DNA of 35,961 bases from Acidithiobacillus ferrivorans (GCA_020723125.1 DYJM01000010.1:1-35961), one strand, 5' to 3'. Shown: positions 22,952 to 31,781, numbered from the stretch's first letter. Made by a program: numbers and translations. The notes: generated by a model not told the origin, from the sequence alone.

Positions 22952-25036
22952 TTATTGTCCTGCCTGATTGATCGGATCCTGATCGTCACTCTCCAAACCC
23001 CAGGCCGTCAAGCGTTCCCGGTCATTCATGGACCAGACAGCCCGGTGCAGAGACAGCATGGAGTTGCGATCACTCAAGAGGATATTACGCTCGCGATTAC
23101 TGAGTTGCTGGGGGCCTTGTTCCAGAGCCTTGTGGCAAAGACTGGCAGCACGCGGCCATAATCCGGTGCGATTGCGCTGCAAGGCGCTGTGAATGGCATT
23201 AAAGCGAGGGTCAACTACGACCTGCACAAAAGCATCTCCCTCAATGTGCGGATGATAGGCCACACTGTCACTATCCAATGACTGCAATTCTTCGGGGACG
23301 ATGACCTCCTCGGGAATCACAAACAGGCGCTGCTGGCGTGCCCAGCGTCCCAGCCCAGGGCGACTGGTCCATGCGCCCAAAGGCACGGCGGCGACCAGAC
23401 CACCCAAAATTGGAACCAACCAGACAAAATGCCAGAAACCCAAAAAGGGGTACAGAGCAACTGCCAGCACCAGTCCCAGTGCGGAACACCAACCAAAAAA
23501 ACGCAGGGCTACTGACCAGCTGGTTTCCTGGTCACCACGCACCTGAGCTCCCCAACGTACGCCCTTCCCCATGAGGGTTTGAATGACAAACTGACTATGA
23601 AAAGCCATCCGGATAGGGGCCATCAAAACCGAAAACAAACTCTCGACCAGCATGCTCAGAATAAGATGAAACAATCCTCCAAACTGCCGGCGGCGACCAG
23701 GCTGACGGGCTACCCAAAGAACCGCCATCCACTTGGGCGAAAGCAGTAAAACTGCCGTCACTCCAAACAACCAGAACGGCAAAGGATCAAGGTTACTTCC
23801 CCAATGAAAAGGGGTGACCGTATCATCATTCCCTCCACCAGCCCAATGCAGGGAACCCAACGCGCCAAGAATCAAAAACAGTCCCCAGAGCGGTGCCGCC
23901 AGAAAAGACATGGCCCCGTTGATGAACAGGAAGCGGTGGGCAGAACGCAAGCCCTCCCCGGCCAATAAGCGCAGATGTTGCAGATTGCCCTGCGCCCAGC
24001 GCCTATCCCGTTTCAAATCATCAATCAGGGTGGGGGGAACTTCTTCATAACTCCCTGTCAGACTGGGTACAAACCACACTTCCCAGCCATTTCTGGCCAT
24101 CAGTGCCGCTTCGACAAAATCGTGACTGAGCAAGGGCCCACCCAGAGGGGGCCGGCCGGGTAAAACGGGCAAGGCGCAATATTCGGTGAACGGTGCAGTT
24201 CGTAACATGGCATTATGACCAATGTAATGTCCGTCACCCAACTGCCAGAAACGCAATCCGGCGCTGAAAATCGGGCCATACAGATGCTGCGCAAATTGTT
24301 GCAGACGGGCATACAAGGTTTCCCGATTGACGGCCACCGGCTGGGTCTGAATGATACCCACCTGCGGATTTCCTTCCATCATTTCCAACATGCGATAGAG
24401 GGTTTCACCGTTCATGACGCTATCAGCGTCCAGCACGACCATATATTCGTAAGCACGACCCCAGCGTCTGCAAAAATCAGCGACATTGCCACTTTTGGCC
24501 TTATTGTTTACCGGACGCCGTCGATAATGAATTTTGCCAAAAGCATCCAGAGACTCACAAAGCGCCGACCAGACCAGTTCTTCCCGTAACCAAATATCAG
24601 GATTGCGGGTATCACTGAGCAGAAAAAATTCAAAATGGGCCAAGGCCCCAGCCCGCTGCAAGGATTTGAAAGTGGCCTGTAGCCCGGCAGCCACCCGCTC
24701 CACTTCTTCATTATAAATGGGCATGAGAATCGCCACTTTATTCTGCGGAAGGGGCTCAGCCAGGCGGAGTTCGGGGCTACCGGGGGCGGTATCAGTGCGC
24801 CCGCTCATCAGCAGAATAAAGCCAACCAGCGCTGTCCAGAAGCCTGCAGAAATCCAGGCAAACAGCATGGAAAATATGATGAGGGTAGGTATTTCCAGCC
24901 AGAGCGGCAAGCGATCGGCAAGAACCTGATCCAGCATCAGGCCTGCACTACAGGCCGGCAAAATAATAAAAGCACTTAACCAGTAACGTCGGTACCGGCT
25001 GATGGTTTCCCACTGCCGGGCCATGGCCCGTGCCAA
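22952..25036 (-). CDS. opgH: Glucans biosynthesis glucosyltransferase OpgH (lacks N-terminal domain)
   Basis: This inner-membrane family 2 glycosyltransferase makes the beta-1,2-glucan backbone of osmoregulated periplasmic glucans from UDP-glucose. After two TM segments comes the GT domain: KVAILMPIYNEE, VVLDADSVMNGETL (DxD-type), QTQPVAVNRETLYAR, LSHDFVEAALMARNGWEVW and RDRRWAQGNLQH (QxxRW-like), then further TM helices. At 694 aa it is about 150 residues shorter than E. coli OpgH (847 aa), missing the cytoplasmic N-terminus. That part seems to be the separate ORF just upstream. The start is TTG 25036, one base after the upstream TGA, with GGAGAAG six bases before it; ATG 25024 is an alternative. 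Confidence 0.92.
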   Translation of the reverse strand: MARAMARQWETISRYRRYWLSAFIILPACSAGLMLDQVLADRLPLWLEIPTLIIFSMLFAWISAGFWTALVGFILLMSGRTDTAPGSPELRLAEPLPQNKVAILMPIYNEEVERVAAGLQATFKSLQRAGALAHFEFFLLSDTRNPDIWLREELVWSALCESLDAFGKIHYRRRPVNNKAKSGNVADFCRRWGRAYEYMVVLDADSVMNGETLYRMLEMMEGNPQVGIIQTQPVAVNRETLYARLQQFAQHLYGPIFSAGLRFWQLGDGHYIGHNAMLRTAPFTEYCALPVLPGRPPLGGPLLSHDFVEAALMARNGWEVWFVPSLTGSYEEVPPTLIDDLKRDRRWAQGNLQHLRLLAGEGLRSAHRFLFINGAMSFLAAPLWGLFLILGALGSLHWAGGGNDDTVTPFHWGSNLDPLPFWLFGVTAVLLLSPKWMAVLWVARQPGRRRQFGGLFHLILSMLVESLFSVLMAPIRMAFHSQFVIQTLMGKGVRWGAQVRGDQETSWSVALRFFGWCSALGLVLAVALYPFLGFWHFVWLVPILGGLVAAVPLGAWTSRPGLGRWARQQRLFVIPEEVIVPEELQSLDSDSVAYHPHIEGDAFVQVVVDPRFNAIHSALQRNRTGLWPRAASLCHKALEQGPQQLSNRERNILLSDRNSMLSLHRAVWSMNDRERLTAWGLESDDQDPINQAGQ

Positions 25037-25037
25037 T

Positions 25038-25541
25038 TCAGACTTCTCCGGTCAGAATACGGCGGCTCGTCAATACCTTGCTGCGACTGAACAATGTCTG
25101 CCACAGGCGCGATGCAGCAGCCAGCCAGGAACGGTTCATGGGAAGAGAGGCCATACTGCTGCGCTGAATGGCAGGCGCTACCTGCTGCTGCAGCCAACGG
25201 CATGACCGGGCATCCTGGGCCGCATTTGCCGTCATGCGCAGGGAAAGATCGAGGCGGGCATCCAGCTCATCCCCATTTCCCAGAGTCGCCAGTGCCTGAT
25301 GCAGACTGGCAAAAGCCCGGGCATAAAGCGCATCCTGACGGGTTTCCACGCCTTGCAATTGGTTGATCACCTGACCACGTATCCATAAACGCTGGGCATC
25401 AGTTAGCGCCAGGCGCGCCAAATACCGCTCCATACGAGCAAGAACGGGTGCGCTATTTGCGACGACCAGGGCCTCTGCTGTACAACCTGCCAACCACTCA
25501 CCCGCAGGATTGACGCTGTAGCTTGATTCATCTTTGAACAT
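25038..25541 (-). CDS. 167-aa ORF resembling a detached OpgH N-terminus
   Basis: A soluble, mostly helical protein between opgG and opgH in the same direction, started at ATG 25541 with AAAGGAG eight bases upstream. Its C-terminus (ASRLWQTLFSRSKVLTSRRIL) resembles the E. coli OpgH segment VGRFWDRLRGRDVTPRYLARL, which sits just before the first TM helix. The next ORF begins with ARQWETISRYRRYWL, comparable to the following E. coli segment. 167 plus 694 aa matches the full-length family size. Loss of one T near GTCTGAATTG would fuse both frames. It is therefore either a real gene fission with coupled translation or a frameshift. Confidence 0.7.
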   Translation of the reverse strand: MFKDESSYSVNPAGEWLAGCTAEALVVANSAPVLARMERYLARLALTDAQRLWIRGQVINQLQGVETRQDALYARAFASLHQALATLGNGDELDARLDLSLRMTANAAQDARSCRWLQQQVAPAIQRSSMASLPMNRSWLAAASRLWQTLFSRSKVLTSRRILTGEV

Positions 25542-25546
25542 TACAC

Positions 25547-27082
25547 CTACTCCTTTGCCGCATGCAGAAGATAAGTCCAGGTATTGGTCATAACCTGATT
25601 ATCGAGGGTTAAATAACAACGCACATTACTGGGTGAAGCCGTTTGCGGCTGTATGACCGCAATCACCCGCCAAAAATGATCCTTAGCATCCCATTCCAGC
25701 TTCTGGCTCAAAATCTGAGCCCCGTTTTCAGCCGTGAGATGGGCTTTAATAGGCATATTCCCGGGTAATTTCGTCAGAGCACCACCGCCAAAATCAATAA
25801 CGACCGTACGCGCACCGGCGGTTTTCGGGTCATCGCCAAGATAGGTTCCGACGGGATGGGCCAAAGGAATCAGGCCATGGTTATCCAGAAAGAAACGCAA
25901 GTTGTAGGCAAAATGCAGGGGCGTTTTCGGAGCGGGTTCCTGATCCGGAACCCAGAAAACATCAATATTGTCCATGTCCCGGTTATTGGTAGGCAGCTCA
26001 ACGAGACGTACCTGACCCTTTCCCCAGTCTCCTACCGGTTGTACCCAAACACTGGGACGACGCTGGTATTGGGTTTCAATACCCTGATAAGCGGAAAAAT
26101 CACGATCTTCCTGAATCAGACCGAAGCCTACCGGGTGATCCATGCTGTAGGTCGTAGTCTGGATTTGCAGGGGATTATCAATAGGGCGGGTCAACCATTC
26201 GCCATTACCATTGGCCATGACCAGATCGCTGGAATCATGCTGGGCAGGATGCCAGTCGCCGGCGGTAATCCCACGACCATGACCGTGCCAGTACATGCTG
26301 GTCAAAGGCGCCAGTTCAAGCACCTGTACGGGTTTACGCAAATAGATGGTGGCCTGCACCTGTACCGTCGTACTGTCACCGGGGTGGATGGTGAAGCGAT
26401 AGGCACCCGTGGCTACAGAACTATCCATGAGGGCATAAACCACCATATCCTGCGCCCCGGCCTGCGGTTTTTCGAGCCAGATCTCCTTGAAATAAGGAAA
26501 TATTTCACCTGAGGGCTGGGCCGTATCAATACCCAGACCGCGTGCTGAAGTACCATAAACGGCATGTTTACCCACCGCACGAAAGTAGGTTGCACCCAGA
26601 AAGGAAATAAATTCGTTATAGTACGGCGGAGTATTCAGGGGCGCCAACAAGCGGAATCCGGCATAACCCAGGTCACTCGGCAGATCAGCGGGAACCTTTA
26701 AATTACCAAAACTGAAGTCTCCGAGATTAAAAGGGATGGGTCGCACCTTGCCATTGACCACTTCGCGGATGACTTCAGGCTGATGAAACCAGGAACCGGG
26801 CAGGTAAAATTGTGCCTGAAAAGGCGTATTCCCGTTCTGCCACAGAGGTTTTGTGTCCTGAATCTGACTGTACTGTTCAGGGCTTAGATTTTTGAGGAAG
26901 GCAGGAATCGGCAAAGGCTTGGGATTATAATGCTTGTCTACCAGTGCCTGGGCCTTGGACTCTACGGTCCGCATGTTAAAATCAGCTGCAGATGCAACAG
27001 CGCCAAAAGCCCAGCCGGTCAGACTGAGCAGAAGGGCAAAAGCAAGCTTCGAGAAAGAGGGATGACGGTTAAAATAGTTCAT
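25547..27082 (-). CDS. opgG: Glucans biosynthesis protein OpgG
   Basis: A periplasmic protein required for branching and release of osmoregulated periplasmic glucans. Starting at ATG 27082 (MNYFNRHPSFSKLAFALLLSLTGWAFGAVASAADF), it has a clear Sec signal peptide with an AxA cleavage site before ADF; the ORF-track start 13 codons upstream would spoil this. Family motifs include LSPEQYSQIQ, FRLLAPLN, ISFLGATYFRAVG, YGTSARGLGIDTA, PLTSMYWHGHGRG, HPVGFGLIQEDRDFSAYQ, RRPSVWVQP and DNIDVFWVP. Length 511 aa. No strong ribosome-binding site is visible before the chosen ATG. It is the first gene of opgG-ORF-opgH-sel1. Confidence 0.94.
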   Translation of the reverse strand: MNYFNRHPSFSKLAFALLLSLTGWAFGAVASAADFNMRTVESKAQALVDKHYNPKPLPIPAFLKNLSPEQYSQIQDTKPLWQNGNTPFQAQFYLPGSWFHQPEVIREVVNGKVRPIPFNLGDFSFGNLKVPADLPSDLGYAGFRLLAPLNTPPYYNEFISFLGATYFRAVGKHAVYGTSARGLGIDTAQPSGEIFPYFKEIWLEKPQAGAQDMVVYALMDSSVATGAYRFTIHPGDSTTVQVQATIYLRKPVQVLELAPLTSMYWHGHGRGITAGDWHPAQHDSSDLVMANGNGEWLTRPIDNPLQIQTTTYSMDHPVGFGLIQEDRDFSAYQGIETQYQRRPSVWVQPVGDWGKGQVRLVELPTNNRDMDNIDVFWVPDQEPAPKTPLHFAYNLRFFLDNHGLIPLAHPVGTYLGDDPKTAGARTVVIDFGGGALTKLPGNMPIKAHLTAENGAQILSQKLEWDAKDHFWRVIAVIQPQTASPSNVRCYLTLDNQVMTNTWTYLLHAAKE

Positions 27083-27437
27083 GGAGGCCAATGAGCAAAT
27101 CCCGTGCCAATATATTAACAATATGTTTTTATTAGTTTTTATTAAAATTTCTGGATTTTTCTGTCGCTTAATCCCGACAGCCCATTCCCAAATTGCTCAT
27201 AAAATACGCCCGGATATATCGTGTCAGTCATCAAAAACTTTTTGGATAACATTCAACATATTGAAAATATTAATTTATCATGAATCCCTGTTAAACTGGT
27301 CCGACCGAAGGAGAGGAAAGACGGGACCCATAACTAGAATCCTGTCGTCGCTGAAAAGCAACAGGGTAATTTATAGCCTGAAATTCTTCACAAAATGCTT
27401 TTAATGAACTTTTCAATTATATGATAAGGATGGACTT
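27083..27437. other. AT-rich divergent intergenic region with possible structured leader
   Basis: This 355-bp gap between opgG and the flavoprotein gene is conspicuously AT-rich next to opgG and contains the small palindrome ATATTAACAATAT (about 27112-27124). Nearer the flavoprotein gene is a GC-richer island (27298-27367): GGTCC ... GGACC can pair around a purine-rich loop with GAAGGAGAGGAAAGA, and CCTGT ... ACAGG forms a second hairpin. It matches no riboswitch class I can recall. AAGGA seven bases before ATG 27438 is the ribosome-binding site. No ORF here looks real. Confidence 0.4.
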
Positions 27438-28865
27438 ATGAGCAATTATCAAGTAGACATCACCATTATTGGTAGTGGACCAGGCGGATATCGTGCTGCA
27501 GTTTTGGCGGCTTTACGTGGCCAAAAAGTCGCCATCATTGAAAGTGCTACCTGGGGCGGAACCTGCCTCAACCGTGGTTGTGTTCCCAAAAAGGATTGGC
27601 ACGAAACGGCCAAATGGATTGAACAAAGCCGGCATTTTGCCAAACGCGGTGTCATCGGCACTGACCTGAAAGGAGACATGGCTCAAGCCTGGGAACACCA
27701 GCGTCAGGTAGTCGAGTCCGTTCGCAGCAGTTATGTGGATTACCTCAAACGTCTGGGGGTGCAACTGTTGGAAGGAACCGGCAGCTTTGTAGATGCCCGG
27801 CATGTTAGCGTTGACGGCCCAACTGGCAGCAGCCAGATACAAACGCGGTACACGATTATTGCAACGGGATCCACCCCTGCCCTTCCCGAGGGCATCCAGA
27901 CCATTCCTGGAAAAGTGCTCACCAGCGATATGCTCTACGACGACAGGGCTCCGGCGGGCAAGCGCGTCATACTTATTGGCGGGGGTGTGATTGGTACTGA
28001 GTTTGCCTATATTTTCACGCAACTCGGTAAAAATGTGCAATGGCTGGTGAACTCCGCCTCACTGGTCCATACCCAATTTTCACCACAAGCCAAGGATACC
28101 CTGAAAGCCGCCCTCAACGCCTTGGATATTAAGGCCGTAGAGCATTTTCGCGTAGCACGAATTGCCGAGGATGATCAGGGCGTGACGGTTTTTGCAGAAG
28201 ACGGGCAATCCGTACAGGGCGACTGGGTACTATTGGCAACCGGGCGTAAGGCTTTCACCCAAGGCTTGGGTCTGGAAAATACGGCTGTGGAACTTGATGA
28301 AAAAGGCTTTGTACAAGCAGATGAACACCTGGAAACCGCAGAACCGGGTATTTTTGCCCTGGGGGATGTAGTGGGCCCGCTCATGAATGCCAATCAGGCC
28401 ATGAGCGACGCCCAAATCATCATTCACAACCTGCTCAGTGAAGAAAAACAGGAGCGGAATCCAGCCTGGGTACCGGAACTGGTTTATTCAGCGGTCGAGC
28501 TGGCGCGCATTGGCCTGGATGATGACACAGCAGAAGACGAAGGTTATGAACCAGCCGTAGGCTTCGCGGCCTTTGAAACCTCGCCAAGGGCATTGGGTCA
28601 GGACGACACGGCGGGCTTTGTGCGACTGCTCGCCGATATGGACAGTGGTGAGCTGCTGGGCGGCGAAATTGTCGGCCGGGATGCCGGGGAACTCATTCAC
28701 CTGCTCGCCAACAGTGGCAATCGCGAAGAAGCGCTGCGCCGCATTGCCGAAATTCGTGTCAACCATCCATCCCGCGCTGAAGAACTGGTCAATGCCACCG
28801 AAACACTGGCAGCCCGCTGGGGACTGGAAGAACAGATTTTTGGATCTGCGGAATCATCTGACTAG
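27438..28865 (+). CDS. Dihydrolipoamide dehydrogenase-like flavoprotein
   Basis: A 475-aa FAD/NAD(P)-dependent pyridine nucleotide-disulfide oxidoreductase. FAD-binding GSGPGGYRA starts at residue 13, the redox-active disulfide is GGTCLNRGCVPKK (Cys43, Cys48), NAD-binding GGGVIGTEFAYIF lies mid-protein, and FALGDVVG is the second FAD motif. The C-terminal dimer interface keeps the catalytic pair as HPSRAEE (His-Pro ... Glu), slightly off the usual HPTxSE. There are no pyruvate- or oxoglutarate-dehydrogenase E1/E2 genes beside it, so its partner (lipoamide, glycine cleavage, or another disulfide) is unknown. Function as a general disulfide reductase is possible. Confidence 0.85.
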   Translation: MSNYQVDITIIGSGPGGYRAAVLAALRGQKVAIIESATWGGTCLNRGCVPKKDWHETAKWIEQSRHFAKRGVIGTDLKGDMAQAWEHQRQVVESVRSSYVDYLKRLGVQLLEGTGSFVDARHVSVDGPTGSSQIQTRYTIIATGSTPALPEGIQTIPGKVLTSDMLYDDRAPAGKRVILIGGGVIGTEFAYIFTQLGKNVQWLVNSASLVHTQFSPQAKDTLKAALNALDIKAVEHFRVARIAEDDQGVTVFAEDGQSVQGDWVLLATGRKAFTQGLGLENTAVELDEKGFVQADEHLETAEPGIFALGDVVGPLMNANQAMSDAQIIIHNLLSEEKQERNPAWVPELVYSAVELARIGLDDDTAEDEGYEPAVGFAAFETSPRALGQDDTAGFVRLLADMDSGELLGGEIVGRDAGELIHLLANSGNREEALRRIAEIRVNHPSRAEELVNATETLAARWGLEEQIFGSAESSD

Positions 28866-28867
28866 CC

Positions 28868-29062
28868 CAAAAACGACAGATGCCGTGGGTGCTTTGCAGC
28901 GACTTTTGTTCTGAGCCGTTGTTGTTCTTGGCGAAATCCTGCGCCCGTCAGGAGAGCTGTTTGAGCCCGCAGGGCGAGTTCTCTCCTGACAGCAGGATGA
29001 GCCTTAGAACAACAGGCAAGGAACAGTGGAGCAAAAAGCGCCCACGGCAACTGCCGTTTTCA
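28868..29062. repeat. Palindromic ~195-bp repeat element, copy 1
   Basis: This region is nearly identical to the reverse complement of 35739-35935, with about four differences in the central ~150 bp and more divergence at the ends. The element is a long imperfect palindrome: terminal arms (GCCGTGGGTGCTTT ... AAAGCGCCCACGGC), GTTGTTCT ... AGAACAAC, ATCCTGC ... GCAGGAT and GTCAGGAGAG ... CTCTCCTGAC pair around a GCCCGCAGGGC tip. It fills the gap between the convergent flavoprotein and CopD-like genes. ORF 28880-29374 in the track is an artefact of it. It may be a MITE-like element, a bidirectional terminator, or both. Confidence 0.85.
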
Positions 29063-29089
29063 GGATTGGATTTCAAAAAACAGTCATTA

Positions 29090-29566
29090 TCACCAGGGCG
29101 TGCCAAACACGCCCCATATCCCCACCAGAATGACAATGAAGGACAGCACAAGATTGGTGCTGGCCAGCATTCGCACCTGACCCAGGGCTTTGGAACCCGC
29201 CTGCCAGTCCTCATCACATACCGCCCGGCGCAGCCGTTTGAGTGGTGCAAAATAAGTATGCAGAACAATCATCACCATGATCGTGCCCAATATCACCATG
29301 ATCCATTCGGGGATGGTAAGAGCGGCAAATCCCCCGTAGAAAACGAACACCATGCTGTAACCCGTGAGCAATAACAGGAAAGCCGCGAGCAACATCCAGA
29401 AAAAGAAACGGCGCAGCAACACATGCATCAAGGCAATACGCGTACTGTTCTGCGTGATTTCTTTTTTCAGGGTCGGGGCCAGCACCATCGTCACAAAAAA
29501 CAGGCCGCCAATCCAGACAATCACCGCGAGTATATGCACAAACTGCTCAATCCAGAGGGTATTCAT
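29090..29566 (-). CDS. CopD/DUF2269-like four-TM membrane protein
   Basis: A 158-aa integral membrane protein with four predicted TM helices. The first helix FVHILAVIVWIGGLFFVTMVLAP resembles CopD-domain proteins (HxxAxxxWxGG). Others are FFFWMLLAAFLLLLTGYSMVF, EWIMVILGTIMVMIVLH and STNLVLSFIVILVGIWGVFG. Histidines in helices 1 and 3 could bind heme or copper, but this is not shown. The start is ATG 29566, overlapping the esterase stop (ATGA); the longer ORF in the track is out of context. It is the last gene of the activator-esterase-membrane protein operon. Confidence 0.75.
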   Translation of the reverse strand: MNTLWIEQFVHILAVIVWIGGLFFVTMVLAPTLKKEITQNSTRIALMHVLLRRFFFWMLLAAFLLLLTGYSMVFVFYGGFAALTIPEWIMVILGTIMVMIVLHTYFAPLKRLRRAVCDEDWQAGSKALGQVRMLASTNLVLSFIVILVGIWGVFGTPW

Positions 29567-30246
29567 GATTTTTTCAAATTTCCTTGCATGACTATGCTGT
29601 CCAAAAATTTCCGTGCGTCCACGAGCTCTTCCGCACAAATACTGTGATCCATGGGATAAATATGGGTACTGAGGGCGTAGCCCTGGGATTCCATGATGCC
29701 CCGGGCAATTTCCATGTATTCCAGAGGCAGAACGGCATCGGAACGACCATGTCCCCAGAAAATCGGAGTCCCCTGGGAGGCCTGGGGAAGCGTCTGGCGA
29801 AGCGGTAAATAGGCACTGAAAGCCAGCACAGCCGCCGCCGGACAAGCATGATGAAAAGCCAAATAAAGCGCCATCGCCCCGCCCTGGGAAAACCCGCCCA
29901 GTATCAAGTGTTGAGTGCCTGCCTGCTGCTGTTCATGCTCCATCAGCGCGGCGAGGCGATTCGCCATGTGTTCCATTCCCGCTGCATCTTCGCCAGAATC
30001 CCGACCCAGCCCATAAATATCATACCAGGCCCGCATTGGCCGCCCGCCATTGAGGGTGACCGGACGTACTGGGGCATCTGGGAGAACCCAGCGAAACTGT
30101 TTTTCCGGATCGACAAAGTCTGCGAGGGGAGCAAGGTCTTCCTTGGATGCGCCCAGGCCATGCAGCAACATGATGCAGGGGGCCTCCTGCTGCGCTGCAG
30201 CTCGGAACCACAATCCTTCGGGCCAGATATTTTCATTCATGGTCAT
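29563..30246 (-). CDS. Phospholipase/carboxylesterase-family alpha/beta hydrolase
   Basis: A 227-aa cytosolic serine esterase of the phospholipase/carboxylesterase group (like YpfH or acyl-protein thioesterases). It has the oxyanion region [12 protein letters not shown], nucleophile elbow GFSQGG (Ser120), acid [10 protein letters not shown] (Asp170) and base MDHSIC (His201), so the catalytic triad is complete. No signal peptide. It overlaps the sigma-54 activator by 14 nt upstream and the CopD-like gene by four downstream. Natural substrate unknown. Confidence 0.88.
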   Translation of the reverse strand: MTMNENIWPEGLWFRAAAQQEAPCIMLLHGLGASKEDLAPLADFVDPEKQFRWVLPDAPVRPVTLNGGRPMRAWYDIYGLGRDSGEDAAGMEHMANRLAALMEHEQQQAGTQHLILGGFSQGGAMALYLAFHHACPAAAVLAFSAYLPLRQTLPQASQGTPIFWGHGRSDAVLPLEYMEIARGIMESQGYALSTHIYPMDHSICAEELVDARKFLDSIVMQGNLKKS

Positions 30247-31564
30247 GTGCCTTCTTCAAGGCATCCAGCTTGCGATAAAGAGTGCGCTCACTGACACCCA
30301 GCCGGACGGCCAGACTGCGTCGATCCCCGCCAAAAGCACTCCGCGCCCACCGTAAATACTGGGCCTCCAGATCAGCCAAGGGAACAATGGCATCCACGCC
30401 GGAAATTTTGGCATGAATATCCTGTTTGGGCGGCGTGCCTTGCTCTTGCAGGGCCAGGGGCAGATGCTGGGGGAGTATCCAATGTTCATCGGCCAGCAGT
30501 GCCGCGCGTTCGAGAATGTTACGCAACTCGCGGATATTGCCCGGAAAAGTGTATTGACCCAGTAACTGTAGGGTATCAGCGTGCAGTTGCAGCCCCTTGG
30601 CTGCCGGGATGCGCTGCAAAATGGCTGCAGCCAGCAAGGGAATATCATCCAGACGATCCCGCAACGCCGGCAAAGCAATGGGGAACGTGTTGATGCGATA
30701 ATAAAGATCCTGACGGAAACGCTCCTCTGCGACCATTTTTTCCAGATGACGGTGCGTTGCTGAAATCAGTCGAAACCGGGAACGAATCGGTTCAACCCCC
30801 CCTACCCTGCGAAACGTGCCGGTTTCCAGCAGCCGCAACAATTTCACCTGCAGGTTAAGAGGAATGTCACCCACTTCGTCCAGAAACAAGGTTCCCCCAT
30901 TGGCGGCTTCCACCAAACCGGTTTTTCGGGAATGGGCCCCTGTAAATGCACCTTTTTCATGACCAAACAATTCGCTTTCAAAAAGTGTTTCCGGCAAACC
31001 GGAGCAATCGACGGTGATGAAAGGTCCGTGACTGAGATGACTGGCCTGGTGTACCGCCGCTGCAGCCAGTTCCTTGCCGGTTCCGGATTCCCCCAGAAGG
31101 AGCACTGCCGCATCACCGGGAGCCACCCGTCGAATCAGGCGCACCACCTCCCGCCAGGCCTCCGATTGGCCGACCATGGCTGGAGTCGCCCGTGACGAGT
31201 CAGCGGAAATGACATTCACCAATTCGAGAAAATAAACCACCTCTGCGCGTTCATTACGAATGGGATACACATCAATCTGAGCATTGCCCACCGCATGAGT
31301 GTGAATGACATGTTGATCCAACCCGGATTGCTGGCAGGCATCCAGAGGACAGTGGTTGCGGCCTTGCTGGCAGGAAAAACCGGCTTCAGCGAGAATTTCC
31401 GCACAACGCCGACCCTGGAGGGGTTTGCCATCTCCGAAAGCGCGCCGATAGGCTTGGTTCGCCGCCAAGACGGTGTAGTCCCGGCACAAAAGCACTGCTG
31501 GCGTACTGAAGCAGTCCAGTAGTGAAGTCATTTCCGGTCGTAATTGTTTCAGTAAATCAGTCAT
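30233..31564 (-). CDS. Sigma-54-dependent activator, PAS-AAA+-Fis
   Basis: A 443-aa enhancer-binding protein. An N-terminal PAS-like sensor (about 12-120) is followed by the AAA+ domain with Walker A GESGTGKE (158-165), the sigma-54-contact loop GAFTGA (205-210) and Walker [10 protein letters not shown] (225-233), and ends in a Fis-type helix-turn-helix ([25 protein letters not shown]). The PAS part has a tight cysteine set (Cys54, Cys65, Cys72, Cys77 with His71), suggesting metal, Fe-S or thiol redox sensing. The start is ATG 31564, just after GGGAGGTTT; the longer ORF start is unsupported. It is divergent from a -24/-12 promoter in front of the cyd genes, its likely target. Confidence 0.92.
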   Translation of the reverse strand: MTDLLKQLRPEMTSLLDCFSTPAVLLCRDYTVLAANQAYRRAFGDGKPLQGRRCAEILAEAGFSCQQGRNHCPLDACQQSGLDQHVIHTHAVGNAQIDVYPIRNERAEVVYFLELVNVISADSSRATPAMVGQSEAWREVVRLIRRVAPGDAAVLLLGESGTGKELAAAAVHQASHLSHGPFITVDCSGLPETLFESELFGHEKGAFTGAHSRKTGLVEAANGGTLFLDEVGDIPLNLQVKLLRLLETGTFRRVGGVEPIRSRFRLISATHRHLEKMVAEERFRQDLYYRINTFPIALPALRDRLDDIPLLAAAILQRIPAAKGLQLHADTLQLLGQYTFPGNIRELRNILERAALLADEHWILPQHLPLALQEQGTPPKQDIHAKISGVDAIVPLADLEAQYLRWARSAFGGDRRSLAVRLGVSERTLYRKLDALKKAHDHE

Positions 31565-31624
31565 AAACCTCCCGCCACGGTACCTGCGCGCTGACAATTG
31601 TAGCAGTCTCTGCCAGATCGTCCA

Positions 31625-31638
31625 TGCCATTTTTGGCA
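31625..31638. promoter_or_regulatory. Inverted repeat TGCCA-N4-TGGCA, candidate enhancer site
   Basis: TGCCATTTTTGGCA lies about 160 bp upstream of the predicted sigma-54 transcription start, at a distance normal for enhancer-binding-protein sites. It is also about 60 bp upstream of the activator start, so autoregulation is possible. Confidence 0.4.
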
Positions 31639-31682
31639 GTTCAGCGGGGCAAGCTTATTGGGGTGGCGTATCTATAAAATTA

Positions 31683-31727
31683 ACTGTAATTATAACAGTA
31701 TAAATAACATCATGAATTAATGATGTT
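31683..31727. promoter_or_regulatory. Pair of AT-rich inverted repeats upstream of the sigma-54 promoter
   Basis: ACTGT-N7-ACAGT (31683-31699) and AACATCAT-gaatta-ATGATGTT (31706-31727) sit about 100 and 75 bp upstream of the predicted start. Either could be a regulator or IHF-type site. The second is followed by a T-run and could also act as a weak terminator. Confidence 0.35.
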
Positions 31728-31765
31728 TTTTATAAGCAAGATATCAAGATACAAAATCCTGAAAA

Positions 31766-31781
31766 TGGCACAGAGTTTGCT
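31766..31781 (+). promoter_or_regulatory. Sigma-54 (-24/-12) promoter of the cyd operon
   Basis: TGGCAC-AGAGT-TTGCT matches the sigma-54 consensus TGGCAC-N5-TTGCW at every conserved position and spacing. The start of transcription should be near 31792, about 27 nt before the preferred ATG of the MBL-fold gene. The divergently encoded sigma-54 activator supports function. Confidence 0.82.

Noticed and set aside
27295-27325. ACTGGTCCGA resembling the core of the ykkC/guanidine riboswitch
   Set aside because: The other conserved parts (AGGGTTCCG before it and the following ACACGGC-type segment) are missing, and the downstream gene does not fit.
28880-29374. 164-aa ORF (+) starting MPWVLCSDFC
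   Set aside because: Its first half is the palindromic repeat and its second half is antisense to the CopD-like gene. The same peptide appears from repeat copy 2.
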